A stretch of 25,150 bases of DNA. It comes from a virus. The stretch spans positions 1-25,150 of the IMG/VR virus record IMGVR_UViG_3300017922_000010, one strand, 5' to 3'. The notes beneath the pieces were generated by a model. That model made no database searches, was not told where the DNA came from, and saw only the letters and a list, made by a program, of their open reading frames with translations. This document shows, piece by piece, positions 1 to 7,431 of this stretch; within the stretch, counting starts at the first letter, position 1, and every line of letters begins with the position of its first letter. The translations under genes were made by a program, and so were the position numbers.

Positions 1-35
1 CGTATCGATCAAAAACTTCAGGTTAAAGGTAACAA

Positions 36-539
36 ATGACCACGCCCGAAATAATCCTCAGCACCAAGGACATCGCTGCTTTCTTCCAGATCAGCCGCAA
101 GCAAGTGGCGGAATGGCGCAAAAACGGCTGTCCCCAGGTAAAGCGCGGTCGCTGGAACCTCAAGGAGGTGTTTGATTGGTGGTGGGAGAACATGGCTTCG
201 GATCGAGCCGCTCAGCAGGGCGGGGATGAATCCATGAACGAGGCCAAGCGGATTTACTGGTGGGAGAAGGCCAAGAAGGAACAATTCCAGAACGAGCAGC
301 TGGCCGAGAACCTGATCCCGCGGGAAACGATCGAGTCCGAGTGGGCGAAGCGGGCGGCGGAATACAAAGCTGGTTGCTTTGAGTTGGAGAATAGCTTGCC
401 GCCTTTGCTGGAGGGCAAGAGCCAAGGCGAGATGCGCCGGGTTGTCTATGACAAAGTGTGGTCGATGTTCGACCGTGTGTGTCGCACGGGCCGGTTTTGC
501 CCCAAAGAGAAGAGCCATACGGATAAGGCGAAGAAGTGA
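36..539 (+). CDS. Terminase small subunit (Nu1-like)
   Basis: Probable small terminase subunit, the DNA-recognition part of the packaging motor that brings the large subunit to cos/pac on concatemeric DNA. The 167-residue product opens with a Nu1/MerR-type winged helix-turn-helix at about residues 8-50 (STKDIAAFFQISRKQVAEW, then KRGRWNLKEVFDWWW), where a helix pair is followed by a basic wing. A long charged helical region follows (about 65-160), as expected for an oligomerising stalk. An AAAGGT Shine-Dalgarno lies just before ATG 36. Its stop overlaps the GTG start of the large subunit, indicating translational coupling. The position directly 5' of a gpA-type large subunit supports the call. 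Only 35 bases of upstream sequence are visible, so a cos site cannot be judged. Confidence 0.85.
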   Translation: MTTPEIILSTKDIAAFFQISRKQVAEWRKNGCPQVKRGRWNLKEVFDWWWENMASDRAAQQGGDESMNEAKRIYWWEKAKKEQFQNEQLAENLIPRETIESEWAKRAAEYKAGCFELENSLPPLLEGKSQGEMRRVVYDKVWSMFDRVCRTGRFCPKEKSHTDKAKK

Positions 540-2446
540 TCTGGTCCGAGCGGGAGCTGTTATCACTGAAGCCGCGTGAGCGGCTGTCCGTCACCGAATG
601 GGCGGAACGCAAGCGGGTGCTGACCAACGCTGCGATCCGCGGGCCGTATCAGGCCGACATGGTGCCCGTGTTGGTTCCCGTTATGGACGCGTTCGCGGAC
701 CCGAACGTGGAGACGGTGGTGCTGTGCAAGCCGGCGCAAATCGGCGGGACTGATGCGGTCCTGAACGTCTTGGGCTACTTCACCGACCAGGAGCCAAGCT
801 CAATCATGCTGGTTTTGGCCGACGAGGACACAGCGATCCAGGAAATGAGTCGCCAGCGCGTCCAGCCAATGTTCCAGGAGTCGCCCGAACTGCAGCATTT
901 GCCCGACAGGGAGCTGTGGACCAAGAAGGAGCTCGGTTTCGTCAACGGATCCAGGTTAACTTTTGGGTGGGCGAGCTCTGTAGCGCGTTTGGCCTCCCGC
1001 CCTTTTCGTGTCGTGGTCTGCGACGAGATAAATAAATCCGGCTACGAGCTCACAACCAGCGAAGGGGACGCGATCGGCCTCGCGCGAGAGCGGACCAATA
1101 CGTTTGCAAATAGAAAAATCGGTTTACTCTCCACGCCGACCGTCGACACCGGACGAATCACGCGGGAGTTGGAAACCTGCGACGCCATTTACGATTGGCA
1201 CGTCCCCTGCCCGCACTGTGGCCAGCTGCAGCCCCTTCGGTGGTCGGCCAAATACGCGTCCGGCTGCGTGGATGGGCACTACCGAGCCGAGGACGGGACC
1301 TGGCACCAGGTCGGCGGTGTCCACTGGGACGGAGGCCGCCAAGCCACTCGGGAACAGGTCGAGGCCGCGGCCTACCAGTGCGGTGAATGCGGATGTCTGT
1401 GGTCCACGGTGGAGAAGAACCAGGCTATCGAGCAGGGCCGGATGGTCCCTAGGGCTGAGGTGCCGGGCGGTGCCCGCAAGATCGGCTTTCACCTCAACCG
1501 GCTCTACTCTCTATTTCCCGGCGGCAGACTCGAAAATCTGGTTTCGGAATGGGTCGATGCAGTAAACAGCGGCGACCTCAAACAGGTCCAGGGATTCGTC
1601 AACAACTCCCTGGCCGAGCCCTGGAAGCAGGTCACGGTAGAGGCCACGGAATCCGCCATCCTTAAAGCCAGGGTGGATCTCCCCCCACAAACAGTCCCGA
1701 ACGAGGCCGTGCTGCTGACATGCGGAATCGATAATCAGAGATACGGCTTCTGGTTTGCAGTCCGGGCCTGGGCTGCGGATTTTACTTCCTGGTTGGTTGA
1801 CTACGGGCACCTGGCCGCCTGGGCGGACATCGAGGCCCTGCTGTTCGAGACCGCCTACCCATCCCATGATGGCAGCCGGACGTTACCGATCTGGCGGGCC
1901 GGGATCGATACCGGTGGCGGGAGGTTTGGGGCCGGCATGAGCATGACCGAAGAAGTGTACTGGTGGGTGCGGCAGAACGGGACCGGTCGTGGATGTCGGG
2001 TCTGGGCCACCAAGGGGGCCAGCACTACGCTGGTCGGTAAATTGAAGGCCGGCAAGCCGCTGGACAAGACTCCAAGCGGGCGCCCCATCCCGGGCGGTCT
2101 GCAGATCATTTCCCTCGACACCGATAAGCTCAAAGACACCTACCACTACCGCCTCCACCATGCCTCTGCCAACGAAGGGGCGCCGCAATCCGCCTATCTC
2201 CACGCCGAAACCGGCGAGGATTATGCCCGGCAAATCCGGGCGGAGGAAAAGCAGCTCGACCGCAGAGGTGTAGAATCCTGGGTGCAGGTCCAGGACGACA
2301 ACCACCTCCTGGACTGCGAGGTCATCGCCCACGCCCTGGTGGATCCAGAATGGCCCGGGGGCGGGCTGCAGCTGTATCGGGAGCCTAGCCCTTCTGCAAA
2401 AAACCGAAAACAAAAGCCGAAGCCAAGTCGGAGGTCTAGATGGTAG
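536..2446 (+). CDS. Terminase large subunit, GpA family
   Basis: ATPase-nuclease that pumps DNA into the prohead and cuts concatemers. At 636 residues it is close to lambda gpA (641). A Walker A-like segment lies at residues 64-73 (CKPAQIGGTD, the deviant P-loop seen in GpA proteins), and Walker B is at 158-164 (RVVVCDEI). Two cysteine pairs, C225/C228 (CPHCG) and C282/C285 (CGECG), form a likely zinc ribbon. The acidic C-terminal half would hold the nuclease. The start is GTG 536, overlapping the TGA of the small subunit as GTGA; it gives the N-terminal RERLSVTEWAERKR, typical of this family. The gene ends in TAG, so amber is a normal stop codon in this phage. Confidence 0.95.
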   Translation: MIWSERELLSLKPRERLSVTEWAERKRVLTNAAIRGPYQADMVPVLVPVMDAFADPNVETVVLCKPAQIGGTDAVLNVLGYFTDQEPSSIMLVLADEDTAIQEMSRQRVQPMFQESPELQHLPDRELWTKKELGFVNGSRLTFGWASSVARLASRPFRVVVCDEINKSGYELTTSEGDAIGLARERTNTFANRKIGLLSTPTVDTGRITRELETCDAIYDWHVPCPHCGQLQPLRWSAKYASGCVDGHYRAEDGTWHQVGGVHWDGGRQATREQVEAAAYQCGECGCLWSTVEKNQAIEQGRMVPRAEVPGGARKIGFHLNRLYSLFPGGRLENLVSEWVDAVNSGDLKQVQGFVNNSLAEPWKQVTVEATESAILKARVDLPPQTVPNEAVLLTCGIDNQRYGFWFAVRAWAADFTSWLVDYGHLAAWADIEALLFETAYPSHDGSRTLPIWRAGIDTGGGRFGAGMSMTEEVYWWVRQNGTGRGCRVWATKGASTTLVGKLKAGKPLDKTPSGRPIPGGLQIISLDTDKLKDTYHYRLHHASANEGAPQSAYLHAETGEDYARQIRAEEKQLDRRGVESWVQVQDDNHLLDCEVIAHALVDPEWPGGGLQLYREPSPSAKNRKQKPKPSRRSRW

Positions 2447-2658
2447 AAAGCCCCGCCCTGAGCGGAATGAAGGCAATTTGTCAGTATGTGAATCGCTCGG
2501 AGTCAACGGTGCTGCACTGGATTCGTGATTTGGACTTTCCGGCTCACAAGATAGGCGGCATCTGGGAAAGCGACAGAAACTTGATCGACGAATGGAGGCG
2601 GCAGCAAATACGATTCAGTCGGCCAAAATTTGAGGCTGTCAACCATAAAAAACAGTAA
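2440..2658 (+). CDS. Small helix-turn-helix DNA-binding protein
   Basis: A 72-residue protein that is almost entirely one winged helix-turn-helix. Helices at about residues 10-28 (MKAICQYVNRSESTVLHWI) are followed by a wing-like FPAHKIGGIWESD and a final helix. The fold resembles MerR/excisionase/Nu1-type binders and the N-terminus of the small terminase at 36-539. The start ATG 2440 lies inside the end of the terminase gene and has a strong GGAGG at 2430-2434, five bases away. Its 3' end abuts a phased repeat array and a promoter (2651-2731), so it may be the regulator of that promoter, or a second packaging-site binder. Both roles are inference. The C-terminus is basic (NHKKQ). Confidence 0.75.
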   Translation: MVESPALSGMKAICQYVNRSESTVLHWIRDLDFPAHKIGGIWESDRNLIDEWRRQQIRFSRPKFEAVNHKKQ

Positions 2659-2711
2659 CGACCGGTAATCTTCCCCCATATAACGGTAAATACCGGTAAA
2701 TACCAGTAATG
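2651..2711. repeat. Phased 10-bp repeat array, probable operator
   Basis: Five related decamers lie at 2651 (AACAGTAACG), 2661 (ACCGGTAATC), 2682 (AACGGTAAAT), 2692 (ACCGGTAAAT) and 2702 (ACCAGTAATG). The first pair and the last three are directly adjacent; 11 bp separate the two groups. A period of one DNA helical turn puts every copy on the same face. The array ends just upstream of a -10 element, where a -35 would be. That arrangement fits a binding array for an activator or repressor. The first unit overlaps the 3' end of the helix-turn-helix gene. Confidence 0.6.
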
Positions 2712-2731
2712 CCCAAAAGGCCATGTATAAT
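2703..2731 (+). promoter_or_regulatory. Promoter with consensus -10 and no -35
   Basis: A perfect TATAAT lies at 2726-2731 in the only sizeable gap among the head genes. Seventeen bases upstream, at 2703-2708, the sequence is CCAGTA, which does not resemble TTGACA and is part of the last 10-bp repeat. A good -10 with a poor -35 replaced by protein-binding repeats is the layout of an activator-dependent promoter. Transcription would start near 2738, before the ribosome site and ATG 2757, and would serve the head and possibly tail genes. Confidence 0.55.
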
Positions 2732-2756
2732 GCTCTCAAAACCTGGAGCATCCTGC

Positions 2757-2981
2757 ATGGCCTTTACTACGTGGAACACCCTCTACGCCAAAATGCTCGA
2801 TGATTTGGCGAACAACAACGCCACCAATGGCTCGTATTCAGGGCCTGGTGGCCGCCGCATTGAGTTCAGATCGCACGATGAGTGGCTGAAGCAATTTCAG
2901 TTCGTCAAAACTATGGCGGGTGAAGAGTCTGGCACTGTCGTCAGGCGCACCTATGCCAAGCCCAAAAGGAACACCTGGTGA
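2757..2981 (+). CDS. gpW-like head-tail joining protein
   Basis: A 74-residue basic protein in the slot of lambda W, between the terminase and portal genes. gpW seals the portal after packaging and provides the platform for tail attachment. Matching features are size, an N-terminal helix (TLYAKMLDDLANN), a central hairpin with the GRRIEF pattern (lambda has GRRVEF), a second helix (SHDEWLKQFQFVKTM) and a basic tail (VRRTYAKPKRN). ATG 2757 is chosen because GGAG at 2745-2748 sits eight bases before it. An upstream in-frame ATG at 2709 would lie before the predicted transcription start. The stop overlaps the portal GTG. Confidence 0.75.
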   Translation: MAFTTWNTLYAKMLDDLANNNATNGSYSGPGGRRIEFRSHDEWLKQFQFVKTMAGEESGTVVRRTYAKPKRNTW

Positions 2982-4456
2982 GCCTGGCGCGTAAGTTAGA
3001 CGACATAATCGGGGTCTTTTCTCCTTCGGCTCAACTTCGCAGGGAAGAGGCTCGGAGAAGGGTGCGCCGTGAACGAATGTATGCGGCTGCCAAAGCTGAC
3101 CGCCTATCTGGCGGCTGGCGCCCTGTGGACAAGGACGTCAACGACCTCATTGCTTCCAGCTCCCCACAGGTTCGAGCCAAAGTCCGACAGCTGGTTCGTG
3201 ATTTTCCGTATTTTGCTTCTGCGGTCGACAACATCGTCAATCTTGTTGTCGGCGACGGCATCAAGATGCAGGCACGGGTCCGTTCTGGAAACGAACTGAA
3301 CCAGAAAGTTAATCAGCAACTTGAAGAGATATGGAAGCGCTGGTGCGATGAGGCTGATATTTCAGGCCGGCTGCACTTCGACGAGATGTGTGCCCTGGCT
3401 AAGCGTCAGGAAATGGAGGCTGGAGAATACATCTTCATTAAAGCCCGTCCCAGAAGGTCAACATTCCTTCCCTACGCTCTGCAGGCCATTGAACCCAGCC
3501 GCATTTCAGATCTAGGCGCCAGGATCAACAAAACGTCGGCACTGCACCAGGGCGTGGAATATGACCCTCGAACTGGCGAGGTCCTGGCGTTTCACATCGA
3601 AGACGAAGCCGGCGGCAATTCAAAAAGAATTAAGGCGGAAAACGTACTCCACGGGTTTCGCTTTCTGCGCCCTGGCCAACTGCGCGGGATTTCTCGCTTC
3701 GCTCCAGCCGTCATGTCCGCCTATGATTTAAGTGAATACATGGACGCGGAGGTCGATGCTACAAAAACTGCGGCCAAGTATCTGGCGTTCATCAAGACCG
3801 GAGACCCCGCTGGATTTCAGGATGGTCGCGTAGAAAAGGACGAAAACGGCCAGCAGATAGAGGAGATGGAGAACGCAATCATCGAATATCTGCGCCCCGG
3901 TGAGGACGTTTCGATTGCCAAGTCAGATCGCCCTGGATCTCAATTTGACCCATTTGTGAAGCTGATATTGCGCATGATCGCCGTCACGGTCGGGCTGCCT
4001 TATGAGATCCTGTCCGGTGATTATCGCGGCCTCAATTACACCACCCTGCGCGGCGTTCGGAACGACCTTGTTCGTCAAATATCCCCACAGCAGCAGCAGA
4101 TCATACGTCACCTCTGCCAACCCGTATATCGGGATGTCGTCGATACCGCTTTTTTGAGCCGTGCCATCTCCCTGCCTGGGTACGCGAAAAGTCCACACCC
4201 CTACTACCAAAGCTCGTGGATTCCTCCTGGGGTCCCGTCGCCGGATCCGCTCAAAGAGGGCAAGGCTTACATCGATCAAATCAAAAACCTACTGCGTTCT
4301 CCGCAGGAGGTTACTGCCGAGCGAGGGAGGGACTTTGAGGAGGTCCTGAGCGAGCTCTCGGAGGCCAAAAAAATGGCGGAGGCGAAGGGTTTGACCCTGC
4401 AGGATGTCAGTACGGCAACTGCCAACAACCCTGCTGCCGTAGAGGGGCAAAAATAG
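2978..4456 (+). CDS. Portal protein, lambda (GpB) family
   Basis: Forms the dodecameric ring at one capsid vertex through which DNA enters and leaves and to which the tail joins. The product has 492 residues (lambda B has 533). Family features include the conserved N-terminal part SSSPQVRAKVRQLVRDFPYFASAVDNIVNLVVGDG, seen across residues about 49-90, the central PSRISDL, GEVLAFHI, and the crown/wing region with GLPYEILSGDYRGLNYTTLR at about 340-360. GTG 2978 overlaps the preceding TGA. The C-terminal EEVLSELSEAKKMAEAKG is helical. Nothing looks truncated. Confidence 0.93.
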   Translation: MSLARKLDDIIGVFSPSAQLRREEARRRVRRERMYAAAKADRLSGGWRPVDKDVNDLIASSSPQVRAKVRQLVRDFPYFASAVDNIVNLVVGDGIKMQARVRSGNELNQKVNQQLEEIWKRWCDEADISGRLHFDEMCALAKRQEMEAGEYIFIKARPRRSTFLPYALQAIEPSRISDLGARINKTSALHQGVEYDPRTGEVLAFHIEDEAGGNSKRIKAENVLHGFRFLRPGQLRGISRFAPAVMSAYDLSEYMDAEVDATKTAAKYLAFIKTGDPAGFQDGRVEKDENGQQIEEMENAIIEYLRPGEDVSIAKSDRPGSQFDPFVKLILRMIAVTVGLPYEILSGDYRGLNYTTLRGVRNDLVRQISPQQQQIIRHLCQPVYRDVVDTAFLSRAISLPGYAKSPHPYYQSSWIPPGVPSPDPLKEGKAYIDQIKNLLRSPQEVTAERGRDFEEVLSELSEAKKMAEAKGLTLQDVSTATANNPAAVEGQK

Positions 4457-4464
4457 GAGTGTCT

Positions 4465-6462
4465 ATGCACAAACAGATTTTTAGGCAGCGAGAAGTAGCA
4501 AACAGGGCCACTACGGTTCGTGAGCTCTCGCTACGCCTGTTGCAAGACGGAACGCCAGCATCCCTGAGCGAAGAACAACGCTCTGTGGACCTGGTTGCCG
4601 CTACAGAGACCCCCGTTCCCGTATTGGACCTGGACCGCTTTGAAATAGTCGATGAGGTCCTGCTTATGAGTGGGGCGCAATTTGGTGAGCGAGCCTCTTT
4701 GCTGGACAGCCACGATCGTTTCGACACGTCCCACGTATTGGGATCCGTTCGGGACTTTCGCGTGGAAGGGGATCAGCTTATCGGCACGGCGTATTTCTCC
4801 TCTGTCGATAAGGGCGAACAGGCCCTGACCAAGGTTCGAGAGGGGCACCTGACCGACTTTTCCGTTGGCTACACGGTCAACGAGTCGGCCTTTGTCGAGG
4901 AGGGAACGACAGCCACAATAGACGGTCGGGAATTTACCGGTCCGGTACGAGTCACCACTTCCTGGACCGTAAAAGAAGTTTCGATCGTGCCTATCGGCGC
5001 GGACGAAAAGGCGAAAGCGCGGGCCGTAGCCCAAAAACAACACACGGAGGATAACATGGACCCCAAACTTCGAGCGTTTCTGGAAAAGCGCGGCCTGCCC
5101 ACCGACGCCACCGATAAGCAGGCCTGGGATTTCTTTGAACGACTGGACGACGGAAACCCACCCAGCAATCCCGGCCACAACACCGACCCCGAACCCCACC
5201 GCTCTGAAGCTGCCCAGCAGGAGCGCCAGCGTATTTCTGAGATTCACGCTCTGGCGAAGCGTTTCGAGTGCGAAGACCTGGTGGAGAGTGCCATCAATAG
5301 CGGCCAAGACCTGGATCAATTCCGCGCACAAGTGCTGGACCAGGTTGAAAAGCGCAAAAAAGCCGAGCCCCAGCCCTCCTTCCGGGCCGAGATGGGGTCC
5401 ACGGAAGGCGAGAAGTTCCGCGATGCGGCGGGCGAAGCACTACTTTTCCGGGCTGGCATTTCCACCGAGCGCTCTGACAGCAACAATGGCCTGGCGGGCT
5501 ATACGTTGCGCGAACTCGCCAGGGAATTCTTGGTCCGCTCTGGGTCCCGGGTGCCCGACAATCCGCTGGAGATGATCGGCCGCTCCCTGACGACAAGCGA
5601 CTTTCCGAAGATCCTAGCCAATACCGCCAACAAGGCGCTGATGTCCGGCTGGGAAGGTGCCGAGGAAACCTGGGACCGCTGGTGCGGCACTGGCCAGGTC
5701 AGCGACTTCAAGCAGCACACCATGGTCCGGGCCGGCGAAATGGACGACCTGAAAGAGATCCCTGAGGGGGCCGAGTACGAATACAGCGCATTCTCCGAGG
5801 CTCAAGAGCAATATCAGATCGCCACCTATGGCCGGATCTTTGCTATTACTCGTCAGACCATCATTAACGACGACCTGAACGCCCTGACGGACCTCCCGGC
5901 CAAGCGCGGTGAGGCCGCAGCCCGCAAGATCGGCGATGTAGCTGTAGCGGTCCTGACAGCAAATGCCGCCATGGGTGACGGCACTGCCCTGTTCCATGCA
6001 GACCACAATAACCTCCTGACCGGCGCATCTCTGGGCGTTGATTCCCTGGGTAATGCCATCAAGGCCATGAAGCTCCAGAAAGATATCGCCAACAAGCGTC
6101 GCCTGAACATCCGCCCGCGCTACTTCATGGCCCCGGTCACGCTCGAGGCCGCTGGAGAACAATTCTTCAACACCACGCTTATCGGCGGCAAGACCAACCA
6201 GCCAAACCTCAACAACCCCTACGGCGGCTCGTATTTCGAGCGGGTCTATGAGCCCCGTTTGGACGATGACAGCACCAAGGCCTGGTACCTGCTCGGCCCC
6301 CGGGGCAAGACGGTCGTGCTCTTTTTCCTGAATGGGATCCGCACCCCCTACCTCGAGACCCGCGACGGGTGGAGCGTTGACGGTGTGGAGTACAAGGTCC
6401 GTCTCGATGTCGGCGCCAAAGCTGTCGACTGGCGTGCAATGACCAAGAACCCCGGCGCGTAA
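4465..6462 (+). CDS. Prohead protease-major capsid protein fusion
   Basis: A single 665-residue polyprotein. Residues about 50-185 form a Caudovirus prohead protease (S78/U35 type). The probable catalytic His83 is in DSHDR and Ser133 in LTDFSVGY, with the conserved W-TVKEVSIVPIGAD at about 167-180. Residues about 198-310 are polar and helical (scaffold-like, delta-domain-like), and about 310-665 form the HK97-fold capsid subunit, related to Mu gpT-type heads (LLFRAGI, then IFAITRQTIINDDLNAL, DGTALFHADHNNL). The protease would cleave the scaffold segment during maturation. ATG 4465 has AGGAG at 4455-4459, so it is preferred over the in-frame GTG 4459. Fused protease-capsid genes are known. The internal start at 5056 is listed separately. 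Confidence 0.9.
   Translation: MHKQIFRQREVANRATTVRELSLRLLQDGTPASLSEEQRSVDLVAATETPVPVLDLDRFEIVDEVLLMSGAQFGERASLLDSHDRFDTSHVLGSVRDFRVEGDQLIGTAYFSSVDKGEQALTKVREGHLTDFSVGYTVNESAFVEEGTTATIDGREFTGPVRVTTSWTVKEVSIVPIGADEKAKARAVAQKQHTEDNMDPKLRAFLEKRGLPTDATDKQAWDFFERLDDGNPPSNPGHNTDPEPHRSEAAQQERQRISEIHALAKRFECEDLVESAINSGQDLDQFRAQVLDQVEKRKKAEPQPSFRAEMGSTEGEKFRDAAGEALLFRAGISTERSDSNNGLAGYTLRELAREFLVRSGSRVPDNPLEMIGRSLTTSDFPKILANTANKALMSGWEGAEETWDRWCGTGQVSDFKQHTMVRAGEMDDLKEIPEGAEYEYSAFSEAQEQYQIATYGRIFAITRQTIINDDLNALTDLPAKRGEAAARKIGDVAVAVLTANAAMGDGTALFHADHNNLLTGASLGVDSLGNAIKAMKLQKDIANKRRLNIRPRYFMAPVTLEAAGEQFFNTTLIGGKTNQPNLNNPYGGSYFERVYEPRLDDDSTKAWYLLGPRGKTVVLFFLNGIRTPYLETRDGWSVDGVEYKVRLDVGAKAVDWRAMTKNPGA
5046..5058 (+). 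promoter_or_regulatory. Internal ribosome binding site and start codon
   Basis: GGAGG at 5046-5050 is followed, after five bases, by ATG 5056. This is optimal Shine-Dalgarno geometry, in frame with the protease-capsid fusion and exactly between its two domains. It decides the start of the nested capsid product. Confidence 0.75.
5056..6462 (+). CDS. Nested major capsid protein (internal start)
   Basis: Predicted shorter product of the same frame: 468 residues starting at MDPKLRAFLEKRGLP, i.e. scaffold segment plus capsid domain without the protease. The evidence is the strong internal ribosome site at the domain boundary (197 codons after ATG 4465, in frame). Capsids need hundreds of coat subunits but few proteases, so independent re-initiation would set the stoichiometry. 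Lambda uses the same principle with Nu3 nested in C, although there the nested product is the scaffold. The coat domain carries the HK97-type elements described for the full-length product. Whether both forms are made cannot be shown from sequence. Confidence 0.7.
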   Translation: MDPKLRAFLEKRGLPTDATDKQAWDFFERLDDGNPPSNPGHNTDPEPHRSEAAQQERQRISEIHALAKRFECEDLVESAINSGQDLDQFRAQVLDQVEKRKKAEPQPSFRAEMGSTEGEKFRDAAGEALLFRAGISTERSDSNNGLAGYTLRELAREFLVRSGSRVPDNPLEMIGRSLTTSDFPKILANTANKALMSGWEGAEETWDRWCGTGQVSDFKQHTMVRAGEMDDLKEIPEGAEYEYSAFSEAQEQYQIATYGRIFAITRQTIINDDLNALTDLPAKRGEAAARKIGDVAVAVLTANAAMGDGTALFHADHNNLLTGASLGVDSLGNAIKAMKLQKDIANKRRLNIRPRYFMAPVTLEAAGEQFFNTTLIGGKTNQPNLNNPYGGSYFERVYEPRLDDDSTKAWYLLGPRGKTVVLFFLNGIRTPYLETRDGWSVDGVEYKVRLDVGAKAVDWRAMTKNPGA

Positions 6463-6478
6463 GCTGAACGACAACCAG

Positions 6479-6497
6479 GGGCGGGTTAGGCCCGCCC
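6479..6497 (+). terminator. GC-rich hairpin after capsid gene
   Basis: GGGCGGG (6479-6485), a five-base loop TTAGG and CCCGCCC (6491-6497) make a perfect 7-bp stem. No T-run follows, so full rho-independent termination is unlikely. It may be a partial attenuator or a 3' stabiliser of the capsid message, ahead of the decoration gene's AACGGAGG ribosome site. Confidence 0.45.
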
Positions 6498-6513
6498 TCT
6501 AACGGAGGACAAT

Positions 6514-6849
6514 ATGGCCAAGAATTATGTGCAACCCGGTGATGTGGTCCAGGTCGCGAGCGCAGACACCAGTGCCGGTGATCATGTGGTCAAGGGGGCG
6601 CTCCACGGAGTGGCCCTTACGGACACCGACGATAACGGGAATGTCCAGCTCCGGACCACAGGCGTTTGGGACCTCAGTGTGACCGGCAATGACGGCGCGA
6701 GCGATATAGCGGTCAGCTTCGGGGACAAAATCTATGACGACTCCGGCACCTTGAACATCAATAGCTCCGGCACTTTGTTCGGTATTGCCCTGGGGGCTGT
6801 CGACTCCGGCGCCACTGCCGAGATCCCGGTCAAGATTATACACGCGTAA
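6514..6849 (+). CDS. Capsid decoration (cement) protein, DUF2190-like
   Basis: A 111-residue, acidic, beta-rich protein that begins MAKNYVQPGDVVQV and has the pattern VVKGALHGVALTDTDDNGNVQLRTTGVWDL and GTLFGIALGAVDSGATAEIPVKI spread along it. This matches the DUF2190/cement protein family that trimerises on capsid three-fold sites and stabilises heads against internal DNA pressure (the role of lambda gpD). It directly follows the coat gene with a strong GGAGG before ATG 6514 and is bracketed by two hairpins, consistent with a highly expressed head unit. The family call rests on pattern recognition. Confidence 0.8.
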   Translation: MAKNYVQPGDVVQVASADTSAGDHVVKGALHGVALTDTDDNGNVQLRTTGVWDLSVTGNDGASDIAVSFGDKIYDDSGTLNINSSGTLFGIALGAVDSGATAEIPVKIIHA

Positions 6850-6858
6850 ACCCTGACT

Positions 6859-6883
6859 GCCGGGTGGCAAAGGGCCACCCGGC
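6859..6883 (+). terminator. Strong hairpin, probable terminator of head genes
   Basis: GCCGGGTGGC (6859-6868), loop AAAGG, then GCCACCCGGC (6874-6883) form a perfect 10-bp stem, followed by only TTTA. The stem is strong and the T-tract weak, so it is a partial terminator or an mRNA end stabiliser at the boundary between the head block and the lysis-like block. Confidence 0.6.
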
Positions 6884-6896
6884 TTTAGGATAAAAT

Positions 6897-7232
6897 ATGC
6901 CCGAGCAGTTACCAGAACAGGCTAGCCGTGTGCAGGTCGGGATCCCGTCTTTGGTGCTCATAATTTCGCTCAGCATTGGCGGCACATGGGCGATCTCTCA
7001 GCTCATGCAGACCAGCCGTCAGGAGCAAGCAGCCTGCATTGCGGACGTCGAGCAGTCCGTAACGTCGAATACGCGTCGCATTGAATCTCTGGAGCGCACA
7101 CAGGAGCGAATGGCAGAGGTACCGGAACAGATCGCGTCAATGTCGAGTGACCTGCGTTACCTCAGGCGATCAGTTGAGCGATTGATGCCTGGTCTGGAGA
7201 AGGGTCGCCGTAACGGGGGTGATGATGGCTGA
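6897..7232 (+). CDS. Small membrane protein with coiled coil
   Basis: A 111-residue protein not recognised by name. One hydrophobic segment lies at about residues 17-37 (SLVLIISLSIGGTWAISQLM), preceded by a polar N-terminus without a signal-peptide cleavage pattern. A heptad-like helical region runs from about 40 to 100 (NTRRIESLERTQERM...EQIASMSSDLRYLRRSVERLM). This is the shape of an inner-membrane-anchored protein with a periplasmic or cytoplasmic coiled coil. It opens a block with a zinc-finger protein, a peptidoglycan-type protein and a holin-like protein, so a lysis role (spanin-, holin- or antiholin-like) is possible but unproven. AGGA at 6887-6890 precedes ATG 6897. The 3' end overlaps the next gene. 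Confidence 0.65.
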   Translation: MPEQLPEQASRVQVGIPSLVLIISLSIGGTWAISQLMQTSRQEQAACIADVEQSVTSNTRRIESLERTQERMAEVPEQIASMSSDLRYLRRSVERLMPGLEKGRRNGGDDG

Positions 7233-7431
7233 TATCTGCGATCAAGCTCAAAACGAGATGGACGTCTGGGAGCGAGTTAATCGGCAGCGCGCCCAGCAGC
7301 GTCGCGGCAACCCCAATGTCGAATCTTTGACCAACTGCGAGAGCTGCGGCCAGCCGATCCCTGAGCCCCGGCGCCAGGCCGTGCCGGGCTGCACGCTGTG
7401 CGTTAAATGCGCGGAGGAGGCGGGACAATGA
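7225..7431 (+). CDS. TraR/DksA-type C4 zinc-finger protein
   Basis: A 68-residue protein with the TraR/DksA zinc finger: C38-x2-C41-x17-C59-x2-C62 (CESCGQPIPEPRR then CTLCVKC). The short helical N-terminus (MADICDQAQNEMD) matches phage TraR proteins. TraR binds the secondary channel of RNA polymerase and mimics ppGpp/DksA, tuning host and phage transcription. Phage copies are small, as here. GTG 7219, ATG 7222 and ATG 7225 are all in frame; 7225 is chosen because GGGGG at 7215-7219 is then five bases away and homologues start MAD. It overlaps both neighbours, so it is translationally coupled. Confidence 0.85.
   Translation: MADICDQAQNEMDVWERVNRQRAQQRRGNPNVESLTNCESCGQPIPEPRRQAVPGCTLCVKCAEEAGQ

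Noticed and set aside
2709-2756. Earlier start codon (ATG 2709) for the gpW-like gene
   Set aside because: It lies upstream of the predicted transcription start and has no ribosome site, whereas ATG 2757 has GGAG at good spacing.
5614-6474. Long - strand open frame opposite the capsid gene (and similar ones opposite other genes)
   Set aside because: Antisense shadows of GC-rich coding sequence, without ribosome sites or recognisable domains.
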